Assembly: GCF_003205495.1 (NCBI RefSeq)
Contig: NZ_QJRX01000008.1
Span: forward strand, 205,763 to 269,762
Direction of reading: 5' to 3'
Source of the DNA: Aquipseudomonas alcaligenes
Lineage (GTDB): Bacteria > Pseudomonadota > Gammaproteobacteria > Pseudomonadales > Pseudomonadaceae
DNA: 64,000 nucleotides
Made by a program: the position numbers and the translations under genes. Of this stretch, positions 8,407 to 20,568 are shown in pieces (position 1 is the stretch's first letter; each line of letters begins with the position of its first letter). The notes beneath the pieces are model-generated. The model worked only from the letters and a program-made list of their open reading frames with translations. It was not told the origin of the DNA and did no database searches.

Positions 8407-9276
8407 ATGCGCGCCTTTGCTGAATTCGTGATGCGCGGCCGCATGCAGGCCACCCTCGGGGTGGCGGGTTCCATAGCTGTACCGTTGTTGTTCTGGCTGG
8501 GTGCCGCCGGTGGTGGTTTGGTGCTGCTGCGGCGTGGCCTGAGCGACGCGTTGAGTATTCTGTTCTGGGCGTTGTTGCCCGCCTTGCTCTGGTGGTACCT
8601 CGGTGATCCGAGCATCCTCCTGATCATGGCCGGTACGCTGGTGCTGGCGCAGGTTCTGCGCGCCACCACCTCCTGGGTCTGGGTGCTGTTGTCCAGTGTC
8701 GTGCTTGGCATGGTGTTCATCGCGTTATTGAGCACCGTATCCCGAGGGCTGATCGAGTCGCTGGTGGACGCTGTCCGGCCGATGATTCCCCAGCTGATGA
8801 AGGATCTGCCGGCCGACCAGCTCGCCGCTGTACAGGAGTCGCTGAAACCGACTCTGACGGGGTTGATTGCGTCCTCCTTCCAGGCCGCATCGCTGCTCTG
8901 TCTGGTACTGGCGCGCTACTGGCAGGCGGCGCTGTTCAACCCCGGCGGCTTCGGACAGGAATTCCGCGCGGTTCGCTTGCCCCCAGCTCTGGCCATCGCT
9001 CTGCTGGCCGGTGTGCTCCTCGCTCCGGCGTTGGGCGTCGAGGCGGCTGCGTTGTCACCGATCTGCATGGTGCCGCTGCTGTTTGCCGGTGTCGGGCTGG
9101 GTCATGGTTTGATCGCCCTGAAGCGTCTTTCCAGCTTCTGGGTCATCGGTCTGTACGTGGCGGTATTGCTGGCTGGGAACCTGATTTGTCTGTTGGCGGT
9201 TATCGACGGTCTGTTTGATTTTCGCGGACGCCTCGCGCGCAAGAACGGCGCTGGCCCCGCGAACGGTGAAGGTTAA
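8407..9276 (+). CDS. DUF2232 family polytopic membrane protein
   Basis: A 289-residue hydrophobic protein lying between rpsR and rplI, a position that is conserved in Pseudomonas. About eight membrane segments are visible, for example SIAVPLLFWLGAAGGGLVLL near the N-terminus and VIGLYVAVLLAGNLICLLAV near the end. The C-terminus is basic and cytoplasmic (RGRLARKNG). Distant relatives carry DUF2232, and some have been compared with S-component-like transporters, but no substrate is known. The ribosome binding site is weak (GAGAGATAG region). Its constant place inside a ribosomal protein operon suggests growth-linked expression. The function is unassigned. Confidence 0.85.
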   Translation: MRAFAEFVMRGRMQATLGVAGSIAVPLLFWLGAAGGGLVLLRRGLSDALSILFWALLPALLWWYLGDPSILLIMAGTLVLAQVLRATTSWVWVLLSSVVLGMVFIALLSTVSRGLIESLVDAVRPMIPQLMKDLPADQLAAVQESLKPTLTGLIASSFQAASLLCLVLARYWQAALFNPGGFGQEFRAVRLPPALAIALLAGVLLAPALGVEAAALSPICMVPLLFAGVGLGHGLIALKRLSSFWVIGLYVAVLLAGNLICLLAVIDGLFDFRGRLARKNGAGPANGEG

Positions 9277-9297
9277 AAGTTAAGAGGTAAGACCCAA

Positions 9298-9744
9298 ATG
9301 GAAGTTATCCTGCTGGAAAAAATCGCCAACCTGGGCAACCTGGGCGACAAGGTGAACGTCAAGGCCGGTTACGGCCGTAACTACCTGCTGCCGCAGGGCA
9401 AGGCCACCGCCGCTACCGCCGAGAACGTTGCTGCGTTCGAAGCTCGTCGCGCCGAGCTGGAAGCTGCCGCTGCCGCGAAGAAGGCTTCGGCCGAAGCGCG
9501 CGCCGCTCAGCTGGCCGAGCTGGAAGTCACCATCACTGCCGTGGCCGGTGACGAAGGCAAGCTGTTCGGTTCCATCGGTACCCACGACATCGCCGAAGCC
9601 CTGACCGCTTCCGGCGTGGAAGTGAGCAAGGCCGAAGTGCGTCTGCCGCACGGCACCATCCGCCAGATCGGCGAGTTCGACGTTGCCGTGCACCTGCACA
9701 CCGACGTCGAAGCCACCGTCAAGGTGGTCGTGGTAGCTGCCTAA
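9298..9744 (+). CDS. rplI: 50S ribosomal protein L9
   Basis: L9 is an elongated two-domain protein that binds domain V of 23S rRNA near the L1 stalk. The 148 residues show the N-terminal signature [20 protein letters not shown] and [13 protein letters not shown], a connecting helix rich in Ala/Glu, and the C-terminal domain with [15 protein letters not shown]. It is the last gene of the rpsF operon and is followed by a terminator. Confidence 0.97.
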   Translation: MEVILLEKIANLGNLGDKVNVKAGYGRNYLLPQGKATAATAENVAAFEARRAELEAAAAAKKASAEARAAQLAELEVTITAVAGDEGKLFGSIGTHDIAEALTASGVEVSKAEVRLPHGTIRQIGEFDVAVHLHTDVEATVKVVVVAA

Positions 9745-9791
9745 GGCACGCGACCTGCGGGCTTGCACGAAGGTGCGGGCCTGCCGACAAT

Positions 9792-9832
9792 CGGGCACTC
9801 ATCGCATACGCGGTGCGTGCCCGTTGTTTTTT
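9792..9832 (+). terminator. Terminator of the rpsF-rplI operon
   Basis: CGGGCAC (9792-9798) pairs with GTGCCCG (9817-9823), with a secondary inner GC-rich pairing, followed by TTGTTTTTT. It separates rplI from dnaB. Confidence 0.75.
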
Positions 9833-9895
9833 GCGAGAGCCTTTTGCAGAGCCCGCCTCCGTAAAAGCCTCTGAGTTCCCGGAATCACAGGTGCC

Positions 9896-11290
9896 ATGAA
9901 CGACATCAGCATCCCTCAGCAATACGATCTGGAAACCGCCGCCCTCAAGGTGCCGCCGCATTCCATCGAGGCCGAACAGGCCGTGCTGGGCGGCCTGATG
10001 CTCGACAACAACGCCTGGGAGCGGGTCTCCGACGCGGTCTCCGATGGCGACTTCTACCGGCATGACCACCGGCTTATTTTCCGCGCCATCTTCACCCTGG
10101 CCGAGCGCAACTCGCCGTTCGACGTGGTGACCCTGTCCGAGCAGCTGGACAAGGAAGGCCACCTGAGCCAGGTCGGCGGCCTGGCCTACCTCGGCGAGCT
10201 GGCCAAGAACACCCCCTCGGTGGCCAACATCAAGGCCTATGCGCAGATCATTCGCGAGCGCGCCACCCTGCGCCAGCTGATCGGCATCAGCAACGACATC
10301 GCCGACATGGCCTATGCGCCCCAGGGCAAGAGCGCGGTGGAGGTGCTCGACGAGGCCGAGCGGCAGATCTTCCAGATCGCCGAGGCACGGCCCAAGGCCG
10401 GCGGTCCGGTGGGGATCAACGAGATCCTGGTCAAGACCATCGACCGCATCGACGAGCTGTTCAACACCAACGAGGGTCTGACCGGCATCTCCACCGGCTT
10501 CACCGACCTCGACGGCATGACCAGCGGTCTGCAGCCGGCCGACCTGGTGATCGTCGCCGGCCGTCCGTCCATGGGCAAGACCACCTTCGCCATGAACCTG
10601 GTGGAAAACGCCGTGCTGCGCACCGACAAGGTGGTGCTGGTGTTCTCCCTGGAAATGCCCAGCGACTCGATCGTGATGCGTATGCTCTCCTCGCTCGGGC
10701 GCATCGACCAGACCAAGGTGCGTTCCGGCAAGCTGGACGACGACGACTGGCCGCGCCTGACCTCGGCGGTCAACCTGCTCAACGAGCGCAAGCTGTTCAT
10801 CGACGATACGGCGGGGATTTCCCCGACCGAGATGCGCGCTCGCGCCCGCCGTCTGGCCCGCGAGCACGGCGAGATCGCCATGATCATGGTCGACTACCTG
10901 CAGCTGATGCGCATTCCCGGCTCCAGCGGCGACAACCGCACCAACGAGATCTCCGAGATCTCGCGCTCGCTCAAGGCCCTGGCCAAGGAGTTCAACTGCC
11001 CGGTGATCGCCCTGTCGCAGCTCAACCGCTCGCTGGAGCAGCGCCCCAACAAGCGCCCGGTCAACTCCGACCTGCGTGAATCCGGGGCGATCGAGCAGGA
11101 CGCCGACATCATCATGTTCGTCTACCGCGACGAGGTGTACCACCCGGAGACCGAGTACAAGGGCGTGGCCGAGATCATCATCGGCAAACAGCGTAACGGT
11201 CCCATCGGCACCTGCCGCCTGGCCTTCATCGGCAAGTACACGCGCTTCGACAACCTCGCCCCGGGTATGTACAACTTCGAGGAAGACTGA
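9896..11290 (+). CDS. dnaB: Replicative DNA helicase DnaB
   Basis: The hexameric 5'-3' helicase of the replication fork. In its 464 residues there is an N-terminal collar domain (about 20-120, starting with PPHSIEAEQAVLGGLMLDN), a linker, and a RecA-like motor. Walker A is GRPSMGKTT near residue 222-230. Walker B is in MIMVDYLQLM, and the arginine finger region is near the end (VYRDEVYHPET). No intein is present: the P-loop and DnaB motifs are uninterrupted, and the length is the normal one. Following hairpins separate it from alr. Confidence 0.98.
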   Translation: MNDISIPQQYDLETAALKVPPHSIEAEQAVLGGLMLDNNAWERVSDAVSDGDFYRHDHRLIFRAIFTLAERNSPFDVVTLSEQLDKEGHLSQVGGLAYLGELAKNTPSVANIKAYAQIIRERATLRQLIGISNDIADMAYAPQGKSAVEVLDEAERQIFQIAEARPKAGGPVGINEILVKTIDRIDELFNTNEGLTGISTGFTDLDGMTSGLQPADLVIVAGRPSMGKTTFAMNLVENAVLRTDKVVLVFSLEMPSDSIVMRMLSSLGRIDQTKVRSGKLDDDDWPRLTSAVNLLNERKLFIDDTAGISPTEMRARARRLAREHGEIAMIMVDYLQLMRIPGSSGDNRTNEISEISRSLKALAKEFNCPVIALSQLNRSLEQRPNKRPVNSDLRESGAIEQDADIIMFVYRDEVYHPETEYKGVAEIIIGKQRNGPIGTCRLAFIGKYTRFDNLAPGMYNFEED

Positions 11291-11295
11291 CCTCC

Positions 11296-11357
11296 GCGCA
11301 GGACTGATCCTGCGCAATGAAAACGGGCGCCCAGCGGTTAAGATGGGCGCCCGTTTT
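11296..11357 (+). terminator. Two tandem hairpins between dnaB and alr
   Basis: The first is a perfect 8-base-pair stem GCGCAGGA/TCCTGCGC (11296-11315). The second is a perfect 13-base-pair stem with arms at 11320-11332 and 11345-11357 (AAAACGGGCGCCC and its complement) around a 12-base loop. The second ends in TTTT, a short run, so termination may be partial. Confidence 0.65.
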
Positions 11358-11375
11358 CGTTTGCGGAAGAGTCCC

Positions 11376-12452
11376 ATGCGCCCCCTCGTCGCCACCATCG
11401 ATCTGGCCGCCATCGTCCACAACTACCAGCTGGCCAAGCGCTGCGCGCCGGGGCGCCAGGCCTTCGCGGTGGTCAAGGCCAACGCCTACGGGCACGGCGT
11501 GCGCGAGGTGGTCAGCGCCCTGCACGGCGAGGCCGACGGCTTCGCCGTGGCCAGCCTGGAGGAGGCCGCCGAGGTGCGTGCCCTGCACGGCGAGGCGCGC
11601 ATCCTGCTGCTGGAGGGCTGTTTCGCCGCCAGCGAGCTGCCGATGGCGGCGCACCTGGGCCTGGACCTGGTGGTCCAGGGGCCGGAACAGGCCGAGGCCC
11701 TGCTTGCCGCCGAGCTGGCGCGGCCGCTGAATATCTGGCTCAAGCTGGACTCCGGCATGCACCGCCTGGGCCTTGCGCCCGATGCCGTGCGCGAGCTGTT
11801 CCCGCGCCTGCGCGGCGCCGCCCAGGTGGCCGAGCTGAACCTGCTCAGCCACTTCGCCTGCGCCGACGAGCGCGGCCACTCGCTGACCGAGGTGCAGCTG
11901 GAGTGCTTCCTCGACCTGCTCGACCTGGATTTCGACCAGCGTAGCCTGGCCAATTCGGCGGCCCTGCTGATGATCCCGGCCGCGCACATGGACTGGCTGC
12001 GCCCCGGCATCATGCTCTACGGCGCCTCGCCCTTCGCCGACCTGTCCGCCGTCGAGCTGGGGCTGCGCCCGGCCATGAGCCTGAGCGCCGAGCTGATCGC
12101 CGTGCGTGATATCGCCCCGGGCGAAAGTGTCGGTTATGGCGCGACCTGGGTTGCCGCGCGGCCATCGCGCATCGGCACGGTCAGCTGCGGCTACGCCGAC
12201 GGCTACCCGCGCCATGCGCCGAGCGGCACCCCGTTGTGGGTCGGCGGGCGCCGCGTGCCGTTGGCCGGACGGGTATCGATGGACATGCTGACGGTCGACC
12301 TCACCGACCTGCCCGGGGCGGCGGTCGGCGATGCGGTGGAGCTGTGGGGGGCCAACCTGCCGGTCGACGAGGTGGCCCGCGCCGCCGGCACCCTCGGCTA
12401 CGAGCTGCTGACCAAGGTGACGGCCCGGGTACCGCGGCGCTACTTCTCCTGA
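11376..12452 (+). CDS. alr: Alanine racemase (PLP-dependent)
   Basis: Interconverts L- and D-alanine for peptidoglycan. The chosen ATG at 11376 gives 358 residues and is preceded by GGAAGAG; a much longer reading frame from 11076 is just open frame over dnaB. The PLP lysine is Lys34 in VVKANAYGHG. The catalytic tyrosine of the partner face is in SVGYGATW, and the C-terminal beta domain includes the RVSMDMLTVDLTDLP motif. Its placement after dnaB is the conserved Pseudomonas arrangement. The gene is convergent with the diguanylate cyclase gene, with only 6 bases between stops. Confidence 0.96.
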   Translation: MRPLVATIDLAAIVHNYQLAKRCAPGRQAFAVVKANAYGHGVREVVSALHGEADGFAVASLEEAAEVRALHGEARILLLEGCFAASELPMAAHLGLDLVVQGPEQAEALLAAELARPLNIWLKLDSGMHRLGLAPDAVRELFPRLRGAAQVAELNLLSHFACADERGHSLTEVQLECFLDLLDLDFDQRSLANSAALLMIPAAHMDWLRPGIMLYGASPFADLSAVELGLRPAMSLSAELIAVRDIAPGESVGYGATWVAARPSRIGTVSCGYADGYPRHAPSGTPLWVGGRRVPLAGRVSMDMLTVDLTDLPGAAVGDAVELWGANLPVDEVARAAGTLGYELLTKVTARVPRRYFS

Positions 12453-12458
12453 GTCGCC

Positions 12459-14369
12459 TCAGCTCAGTCCGCTGGGTACCTTGAGCACATCCAGCATCAG
12501 ACAAGTGTGCTGGCTCAGTTCGCCGTCGCAGCCCTGCAGCACGAAGCCGGAGCGGCCCTTCTGCTTGGCCCGGTACATGGCCTCGTCGGCCGCCTTGTAG
12601 AGGCCGGTGAACTGCAGCGCATGCTGCGGGTACAGGGCTCCGCCGATGCTGATGGTCACCGCCAGTCGGTTGGCGCCGTAGAGCACCGGGCGCGACAGCT
12701 CGGCGAGCAGGCGGCCGGCGATTTCCTGGGCGTGGCGCTCGGCCTCCGGACCGCAGACCAGCACGGCGAATTCGTCGCCGCCCAGGCGCGCCACCATGTC
12801 GTTGGTACGCACGTGCTCGCGCAGGCGATGGCCGATGGTGCGCAGCAGCAGGTCGCCGGCGTCGTGGCCGTAGCGATCGTTGATCGGCTTGAAATGGTCG
12901 AGGTCGACCAGCATCAGCGCCACCGACTCGTTGCGCCGCTGGGCGTCGGCCAGGGCCAGTTCGGCGCGCTCGATCAGGTAGCGGCGATTCGGCAGCTCGG
13001 TGAGCGGATCGTGGAAGGCGGCATGCTGCAGGCTCTGCTCGCGCTCGCACAGCAGGTGGTTGGCCTCGGCCAGCTCGGCGGTGCGCAGGCGCACGGCCTC
13101 CTGCAGCTCGTCGGCGCTGCTCTGCATCTGCGCCAGGCGCGCGGTCTTCTCGCGGTCGGCCTGCAGCAGGGCCTCGGCCTTCTCCTGCTTGAGCATCTGG
13201 ATGCGGTAGGCCAGGGCGAAGGAGAACAGGATCGACTCGGCTGCCACCGCCAGCGGGAACACGTAGGCATTCCAGGTGGCCGGCTGCACCAGGCCGGTGG
13301 AGCGCATCAGCGCCAGGCTGATGCTGCCGAGGATCAGGCCGTAGCCGCAGAGGTAGAGCAGGGCGGGGAAGTAGCCCTGGCGCCAGCGGATCAGCGCCGA
13401 ACCGAGGGCCGCCGGGATGCTGGTCAGCGACAGCAGGGCGATCAGCCAGGCGGCCAGGTTGCGCTGGCCGAAGGCCTCCAGGGTCACGGCGATCACGTAG
13501 CAGGCGCAGGCGAAGCTCAGCAGGTGGTGCGCCCAGCGCACGTGCTGGCGGGTCTGCAGCAGGGTCTGGGTGAAGCGGCAGGCGCAGAAGCCCCACAGCG
13601 AGGGCAGGGTGATGCGGTCCAGCCAGAAGGGCACCGGGCCGTCCGGCCACAGGTGCTGGAAGCCGTGGCCGCTCATGCTGACGATCATCAGCAGGGCGCC
13701 GGCGGTGGTCAGCACGTACCAGAAGTAGGCCTTGTCGCGCAGGCTGAAGAAGATGAACAGGTTGTACAGCAGCAGGGCGGCGATGATGCCGTAGATCAGG
13801 CCCAGGCCGAGGTTTTCCTGGCTGGCCAGGTGGTCGAGCTCGTCGAGCTGCCAGACCCGCAGCGGGAAGGAGTTGCCGGCGGGATCAAGGCTGCGCAGGT
13901 AGATGGTGGTCGGCTGCGTGCCCAGTTCGGGGAGTGCGAGGACCATGCGCCGGTAGGGATGGTCGCGCCCCTCGGCGAAGCCGACCCGTTCGCCGGACTG
14001 GCGCAGGGTCCAGCCGCCCTGGCCGTCGGGCAGGTACAGCTGCAGGTCGAGCTGGGTCACCGCGCCGATTTCCAGCCACCAGCGGGCCGGGGCCTGCGCG
14101 TCGCGTTGCAGCTGCAGCTTGATCCACCAGGGATTGGGGTTCTGGCCGACGCTGGCGCGCCCGCGTGCAGGCTGGAAGCGTTGCTGCACGGCGGGATCGG
14201 CCATGTCGGCGATGCTCAGGCGGCCGCCGACATCCTCCAGCAGCTCGATCTGCCCGTTCAGTTCACGGCCGCTGTCGCCGGCCTGCAGAATCGCCGGCGC
14301 AGCCCGAAGCTGGCCGCAGACGGCGGCCAGGCACACCAACAGCAGTGCCTGCAGGGTTGCGCATCGCAC
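12459..14369 (-). CDS. 7TM-DISM sensor diguanylate cyclase
   Basis: A 636-residue membrane sensor that would make cyclic-di-GMP. A signal peptide (to about residue 24) leads a periplasmic 7TMR-DISM extracellular domain (about 30-165). Then come seven closely spaced membrane helices (about 180-375), a short coiled coil rich in Glu/Ala/Gln, and a GGDEF domain. The active-site motif GGDEF is intact near residues 528-532. An RxxD inhibitory site (RTND) sits exactly five residues before it, so product feedback is expected. Periplasmic domains of this class often bind carbohydrate or other small ligands; the ligand here is unknown. It is transcribed divergently from ygiQ. Confidence 0.9.
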   Translation of the reverse strand: MRCATLQALLLVCLAAVCGQLRAAPAILQAGDSGRELNGQIELLEDVGGRLSIADMADPAVQQRFQPARGRASVGQNPNPWWIKLQLQRDAQAPARWWLEIGAVTQLDLQLYLPDGQGGWTLRQSGERVGFAEGRDHPYRRMVLALPELGTQPTTIYLRSLDPAGNSFPLRVWQLDELDHLASQENLGLGLIYGIIAALLLYNLFIFFSLRDKAYFWYVLTTAGALLMIVSMSGHGFQHLWPDGPVPFWLDRITLPSLWGFCACRFTQTLLQTRQHVRWAHHLLSFACACYVIAVTLEAFGQRNLAAWLIALLSLTSIPAALGSALIRWRQGYFPALLYLCGYGLILGSISLALMRSTGLVQPATWNAYVFPLAVAAESILFSFALAYRIQMLKQEKAEALLQADREKTARLAQMQSSADELQEAVRLRTAELAEANHLLCEREQSLQHAAFHDPLTELPNRRYLIERAELALADAQRRNESVALMLVDLDHFKPINDRYGHDAGDLLLRTIGHRLREHVRTNDMVARLGGDEFAVLVCGPEAERHAQEIAGRLLAELSRPVLYGANRLAVTISIGGALYPQHALQFTGLYKAADEAMYRAKQKGRSGFVLQGCDGELSQHTCLMLDVLKVPSGLS

Positions 14370-14516
14370 TGTTTACGCTCCTTGTTTCGGCGTCAGGGGC
14401 CGCTTGGGCAATCAGGCTGGAGTATAGACACAAGCGTGCCTGTGATCACAAATTGATGGCACGGGCAGGTAGGGTTTGGCAGAGCGCCACAGTCGGACTC
14501 TGTATATTTTTTGTGC

Positions 14517-14522
14517 TATATT
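14517..14522 (+). promoter_or_regulatory. Extended -10 promoter candidate for ygiQ
   Basis: TATATT at 14517-14522 is preceded by TGC, forming an extended -10 element within an AT-rich patch that stands out from the GC-rich surroundings. No clear -35 is visible. It lies about 37 bases before the ygiQ start. Confidence 0.4.
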
Positions 14523-14558
14523 CCGCGCCCCCCGAGAAAGCCCGGTTGATCAAGAAAT

Positions 14559-16859
<2,301 letters not shown>

Positions 16860-16879
16860 GCGGCTTGCTCCCCTCGTCC

Positions 16880-16947
16880 ACTTGTGGGAGAGGGGCCGGT
16901 GGCCCCCACCCACTCCCCAGCCCTCTCCCGTGAACGGGAGAGGGAGC
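16880..16947. repeat. Dispersed palindromic repeat, CCCTCTCCC family, copy 1
   Basis: CCCTCTCCCGT (16921-16931) and ACGGGAGAGGG (16934-16944) form a near-perfect 11-base-pair palindrome. A second partial copy in inverse orientation (GGGAGAGGGG, 16887-16896) lies 25 bases to the left. The same unit occurs at 20457-20545 and 48363-48384, so this is an interspersed REP-like family. The remainder of 16860-17144 shows no gene. Confidence 0.8.
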
Positions 16948-17144
16948 TGTCCGCATATCACCCGCCTGCATCACGCCATCCCCTCCTGGAAGCTGGCGCC
17001 TTTTCCGTGCGCCAACCCCGGGCGCTCCGCACGGCCGCCCCATTCTGGTGCCTATATCCCGGCGCGCGCCGCCTAAAGCCTGCAAAACCACTGGCATAAC
17101 TCTTGCGCAGCCCTGGTATCGCCCTGGCTCGCAGGAGGCACGCC

Positions 17145-20100
17145 GTGTCGATCCATGTCGCACTGCAGCACGTCACGCACTACCGCTACGACCGCCCGAT
17201 CAACCTCGGCCCGCAGGTGGTACGCCTGCGCCCGGCGCCGCACAGCCGCACGCGCATCCTCTCCTATGCGCTGCAGGTCTGGCCTGGCGAGCACTTCGTC
17301 AACTGGCAGCAGGACCCGCAGGGCAACTACCTGGCGCGCCTGGTGTTCCCGGAGAAGACCGAAGAGCTCAAGGTCACCGTCGACCTGGTCGCCGAGATGG
17401 CGGTGTTCAACCCCTTCGACTTCTTCCTCGAACCGCATGCCGAGAAGATCCCCTTCGCCTATGTCGAGGCCGAACGGCGAGAGCTGGCGCCCTATCTGGT
17501 CATCGAGGCCGGTGGGCCGCTGTTCGCCAAGTACCTGGCCGGTGTCGAGCGCAAGCCCACGCCCAGCGTCGACTTCCTGGTGGCGCTCAACCAGCGCGTG
17601 GCGCAGGACATCCGCTACCTGATCCGCCTGGAACCGGGCGTGCAGTCGCCGGAAGAAACCCTGCAGCTGGCTTCCGGCTCGTGCCGCGACTCGGCCTGGC
17701 TGCTGGTGCAGCTGCTGCGTCACCTGGGGCTGGCGGCGCGTTTTGTCTCCGGCTACCTGATCCAGCTCACGGCCGACGTCAAAGCCCTCGACGGTCCTAG
17801 CGGCACCGAGCAGGACTTCACCGACCTGCACGCCTGGTGCGAGGTGTACCTGCCCGGCGCAGGCTGGATCGGTCTCGACCCGACTTCCGGCCTGTTCGCC
17901 GGTGAAGGGCATGTGCCGCTGGCCTGCAGCCCGGAGCCGTCCTCGGCGGCGCCGATCAGCGGGGTGCTCGACGAGTGCGAGTGCGAGTTCGCGCACGACA
18001 TGCGCGTGCAGCGCATCTGGGAGGCGCCGCGGGTCACCAAGCCCTACAGCGACGAGCAGTGGCACGACATCCTCAGCGTCGGCCGCCAGGTCGATGCCGA
18101 GCTGGCCTATGGCGATGTGCGCCTGACCATGGGCGGCGAGCCAACTTTCGTTGCCCTCGACTACCCGGACGATGCCGAGTGGAATACCGCCGCCATGGGG
18201 CCGAACAAGCGCCGCCTGGCCGCCGAGCTGTTCCACCGCCTGCGCGCGCACTATGCGCCGCACGCCCTGGTGCATTTCGGTCAGGGCAAGTGGTACCCGG
18301 GCGAGCAGCTGCCGCGCTGGTCGCTCAACTGCTTCTGGCGCAAGGACGGCGAGCCGATCTGGCAGGACCCGGCGCTGTACGCCGACGAAACCCGTTACTA
18401 CGGCGCCGACGCACGCCTGGCCGCGCGCTTCCTGGCCAGCCTGGCCGGGCGCCTGGGGCTGTCCGCCGAGCATGTGTTCCCGGCCTATGAGGACTGGCTC
18501 TATTACCTGTGGCGCGAGCGCCGCCTGCCGGCCAACGTCACCCCGGAGGATGCGCGCCTGAGTGATCCGCTGGAGCGCGAGCGCCTGCGCAAGGTGTTCT
18601 GCCGCGGCCTCGGCGAAGTGGTCGGGCAGGTCCTGCCGCTGATGCGCAGCGCCGGCGACGATGCCTGGCTGACCGGCCCCTGGTTCCTGCGCGACGAACA
18701 CTGCCGGCTGATCCCCGGCGACTCGCCGCTGGGCTACCGCCTGCCGCTGGACTCGCAACCCTGGGTCGGCGAGCTGGACTACCCCTATGTCACGCCGCAG
18801 GACCCGCACCAGCCTTTCCCGCCGCTGCCGAGCCGGCAGAGCATCCAGCAGCAGCTGCGCACTCCGCTGCACCCGGGCAATGGCCACGGCAAGCCGAGCG
18901 AGGGCGAGGGGCCGGCGGCGCCGGGGCCGTTCGAGTCGGCCGGCGGCGTGGTGCGTACCGCGCTGTGTGCCGAGCCGCGCGACGGTCGCCTGTACCTGTT
19001 TATGCCGCCCTTGGACCGTCTCGATGACTACCTGGAACTGGTCGCCGCCATCGAGGCCACCGCCCGCGAACTGCGTTGCCCGGTGCTGCTGGAGGGCTAC
19101 GAGCCGCCGGCCGACCCGCGCCTGACCCACTTCCGCGTCACCCCGGACCCGGGCGTGGTCGAGGTGAACATCCACCCGGCGGCGAGCTGGGACGAGCTGG
19201 TCGAGCGCACCGAATTTCTCTACGAGGCCGCGCGGCTGTCGCGCCTCTCCAGCGAGAAGTTCATGCTCGACGGCCGCCATACCGGCACCGGCGGCGGCAA
19301 CCACTTCGTCCTCGGCGGCGCGACTCCGGCGGAATCACCTTTCCTGCGCCGTCCGGACCTGCTGCGCAGCCTGATCAGCTACTGGCACAACCACCCGTCG
19401 CTGTCCTACCTGTTCAGCGGCCTGTTTATCGGCCCGACTTCGCAGGCGCCGCGGGTGGACGAGGCGCGCAACGATGCGTTGTACGAGCTGGAGATCGCCT
19501 TCGCGCAGATGCCCGAGCCGGGCCGCGAGTGCCCGCCCTGGCTGGTCGACCGCCTGCTGCGTAACCTGCTGGTGGATGTCACCGGCAATACCCACCGCGC
19601 CGAGTTCTGCATCGACAAGCTGTACTCGCCGGACAGCGCCAGCGGCCGCCTTGGCCTGCTCGAACTGCGCGCCTTCGAGATGCCGCCGCATGCGCGCATG
19701 AGCCTGGCCCAGCAACTGCTGCTGCGCGCCCTGGTTGCGCGCTTCTGGCACGAGCCCTACCGTCCGCCGCGCCTGGCGCGCTGGGGCACCGAGCTACACG
19801 ACCGCTTCCTGCTGCCGCATTTCGTCGAGCAGGACTTCGCCGACGTCATCCAGGAGCTCAATGCCGCCGGTTACCCGCTGCGCGCCGAGTGGTTCGCCCC
19901 GCACCTGGAGTTCCGCTTCCCCAAGCTGGGCGACTACGCGGTGAAGGGCATCGACCTGGAGCTGCGCCAGGCCCTGGAGCCCTGGCATGTGCTGGGCGAG
20001 GAGGGCGCCGTCGGCGGTACCGTGCGTTATGTGGATTCCTCGCTGGAGCGGGTGCAGGTGCGCCTTGGCGGCCTGGCCCCGGACCGCTACCTGCTGACCT

Positions 20101-20456
20101 GCAATGGCGTGACGGTGCCGCTGCGCCCGACCGGCAAGGTCGGCGAGTTCGTCGGCGGTGTGCGCTACCGCGCCTGGCAGCCCGCCAGCTGCCTGCAGCC
20201 GACCATCGGCGTGCACGCGCCGCTGGTGTTCGACCTGGTGGATACCTGGATGCAGCGCTCGCTCGGCGGTTGCCAGTACCATGTGGCGCATCCCGGCGGT
20301 CGCAACTTCGAGGCTTTGCCGGTGAATGCCTACGCCGCCGAGAGCCGGCGCCTGGCGCGTTTCTTCCGCCACGGGCACAGCCCGGGTGAGCAGACGCTGA
20401 GCGAGCCCATCAACAATAATGAACTGCCCATGACTTTGGATTTGCGCCGCGTTTAG
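17145..20456 (+). CDS. Transglutaminase-like / DUF2126 protein (large)
   Basis: A 1103-residue protein with an N-terminal transglutaminase-like domain (about 1-260) and a large C-terminal DUF2126 region. The cysteine-protease-like triad is visible as Cys180 (GSCRDSAW), His229 (DLHAWCEV) and Asp245 (GLDPTSG). The start is a GTG with GGAGG just before it, which begins [16 protein letters not shown]; the reading upstream of it lacks this support. It heads a three-gene set with a circularly permuted ATP-grasp/alpha-E protein and a second transglutaminase. Such sets were predicted by comparative genomics (the Iyer/Aravind amidoligase survey) to form and cleave amide bonds, but I know of no biochemical demonstration. 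There is no signal peptide, so it is probably cytoplasmic. Confidence 0.9.
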   Translation: MSIHVALQHVTHYRYDRPINLGPQVVRLRPAPHSRTRILSYALQVWPGEHFVNWQQDPQGNYLARLVFPEKTEELKVTVDLVAEMAVFNPFDFFLEPHAEKIPFAYVEAERRELAPYLVIEAGGPLFAKYLAGVERKPTPSVDFLVALNQRVAQDIRYLIRLEPGVQSPEETLQLASGSCRDSAWLLVQLLRHLGLAARFVSGYLIQLTADVKALDGPSGTEQDFTDLHAWCEVYLPGAGWIGLDPTSGLFAGEGHVPLACSPEPSSAAPISGVLDECECEFAHDMRVQRIWEAPRVTKPYSDEQWHDILSVGRQVDAELAYGDVRLTMGGEPTFVALDYPDDAEWNTAAMGPNKRRLAAELFHRLRAHYAPHALVHFGQGKWYPGEQLPRWSLNCFWRKDGEPIWQDPALYADETRYYGADARLAARFLASLAGRLGLSAEHVFPAYEDWLYYLWRERRLPANVTPEDARLSDPLERERLRKVFCRGLGEVVGQVLPLMRSAGDDAWLTGPWFLRDEHCRLIPGDSPLGYRLPLDSQPWVGELDYPYVTPQDPHQPFPPLPSRQSIQQQLRTPLHPGNGHGKPSEGEGPAAPGPFESAGGVVRTALCAEPRDGRLYLFMPPLDRLDDYLELVAAIEATARELRCPVLLEGYEPPADPRLTHFRVTPDPGVVEVNIHPAASWDELVERTEFLYEAARLSRLSSEKFMLDGRHTGTGGGNHFVLGGATPAESPFLRRPDLLRSLISYWHNHPSLSYLFSGLFIGPTSQAPRVDEARNDALYELEIAFAQMPEPGRECPPWLVDRLLRNLLVDVTGNTHRAEFCIDKLYSPDSASGRLGLLELRAFEMPPHARMSLAQQLLLRALVARFWHEPYRPPRLARWGTELHDRFLLPHFVEQDFADVIQELNAAGYPLRAEWFAPHLEFRFPKLGDYAVKGIDLELRQALEPWHVLGEEGAVGGTVRYVDSSLERVQVRLGGLAPDRYLLTCNGVTVPLRPTGKVGEFVGGVRYRAWQPASCLQPTIGVHAPLVFDLVDTWMQRSLGGCQYHVAHPGGRNFEALPVNAYAAESRRLARFFRHGHSPGEQTLSEPINNNELPMTLDLRRV

Positions 20457-20545
20457 CTCCCTCTCCCGCTTGCGGGAGAGGGTTGGGGAGAGGGCTGTCG
20501 ACCACCCTCTCCCCCGACCCCTCTCCCCTGAATGGGCGAGGGGAG
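20457..20545. repeat. Dispersed palindromic repeat, CCCTCTCCC family, double copy
   Basis: A perfect 11-base-pair palindrome CCCTCTCCCGC/GCGGGAGAGGG (20459-20482) is followed by GGTTGGGGAGAGGG (20481-20494) and its inverse (20505-20519), then CCCTCTCCCC...GGGCGAGGGG (20518-20543). The whole can fold as a multi-stem element. It begins immediately after the stop of the upstream transglutaminase gene and lies inside the operon, which may lower expression of the downstream genes. Confidence 0.85.
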
Positions 20546-20568
20546 TCCTGCGCCTGATAGAGCCTGCC

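Noticed and set aside
9896..11290. Intein in DnaB
   Set aside because: Length is normal and the P-loop and other common insertion points are uninterrupted.
12507..14456. 649-codon plus-strand open frame opposite the diguanylate cyclase
   Set aside because: Low-complexity Gln/Ala/Gly/Val translation with no domain; the minus-strand frame has a full GGDEF protein.
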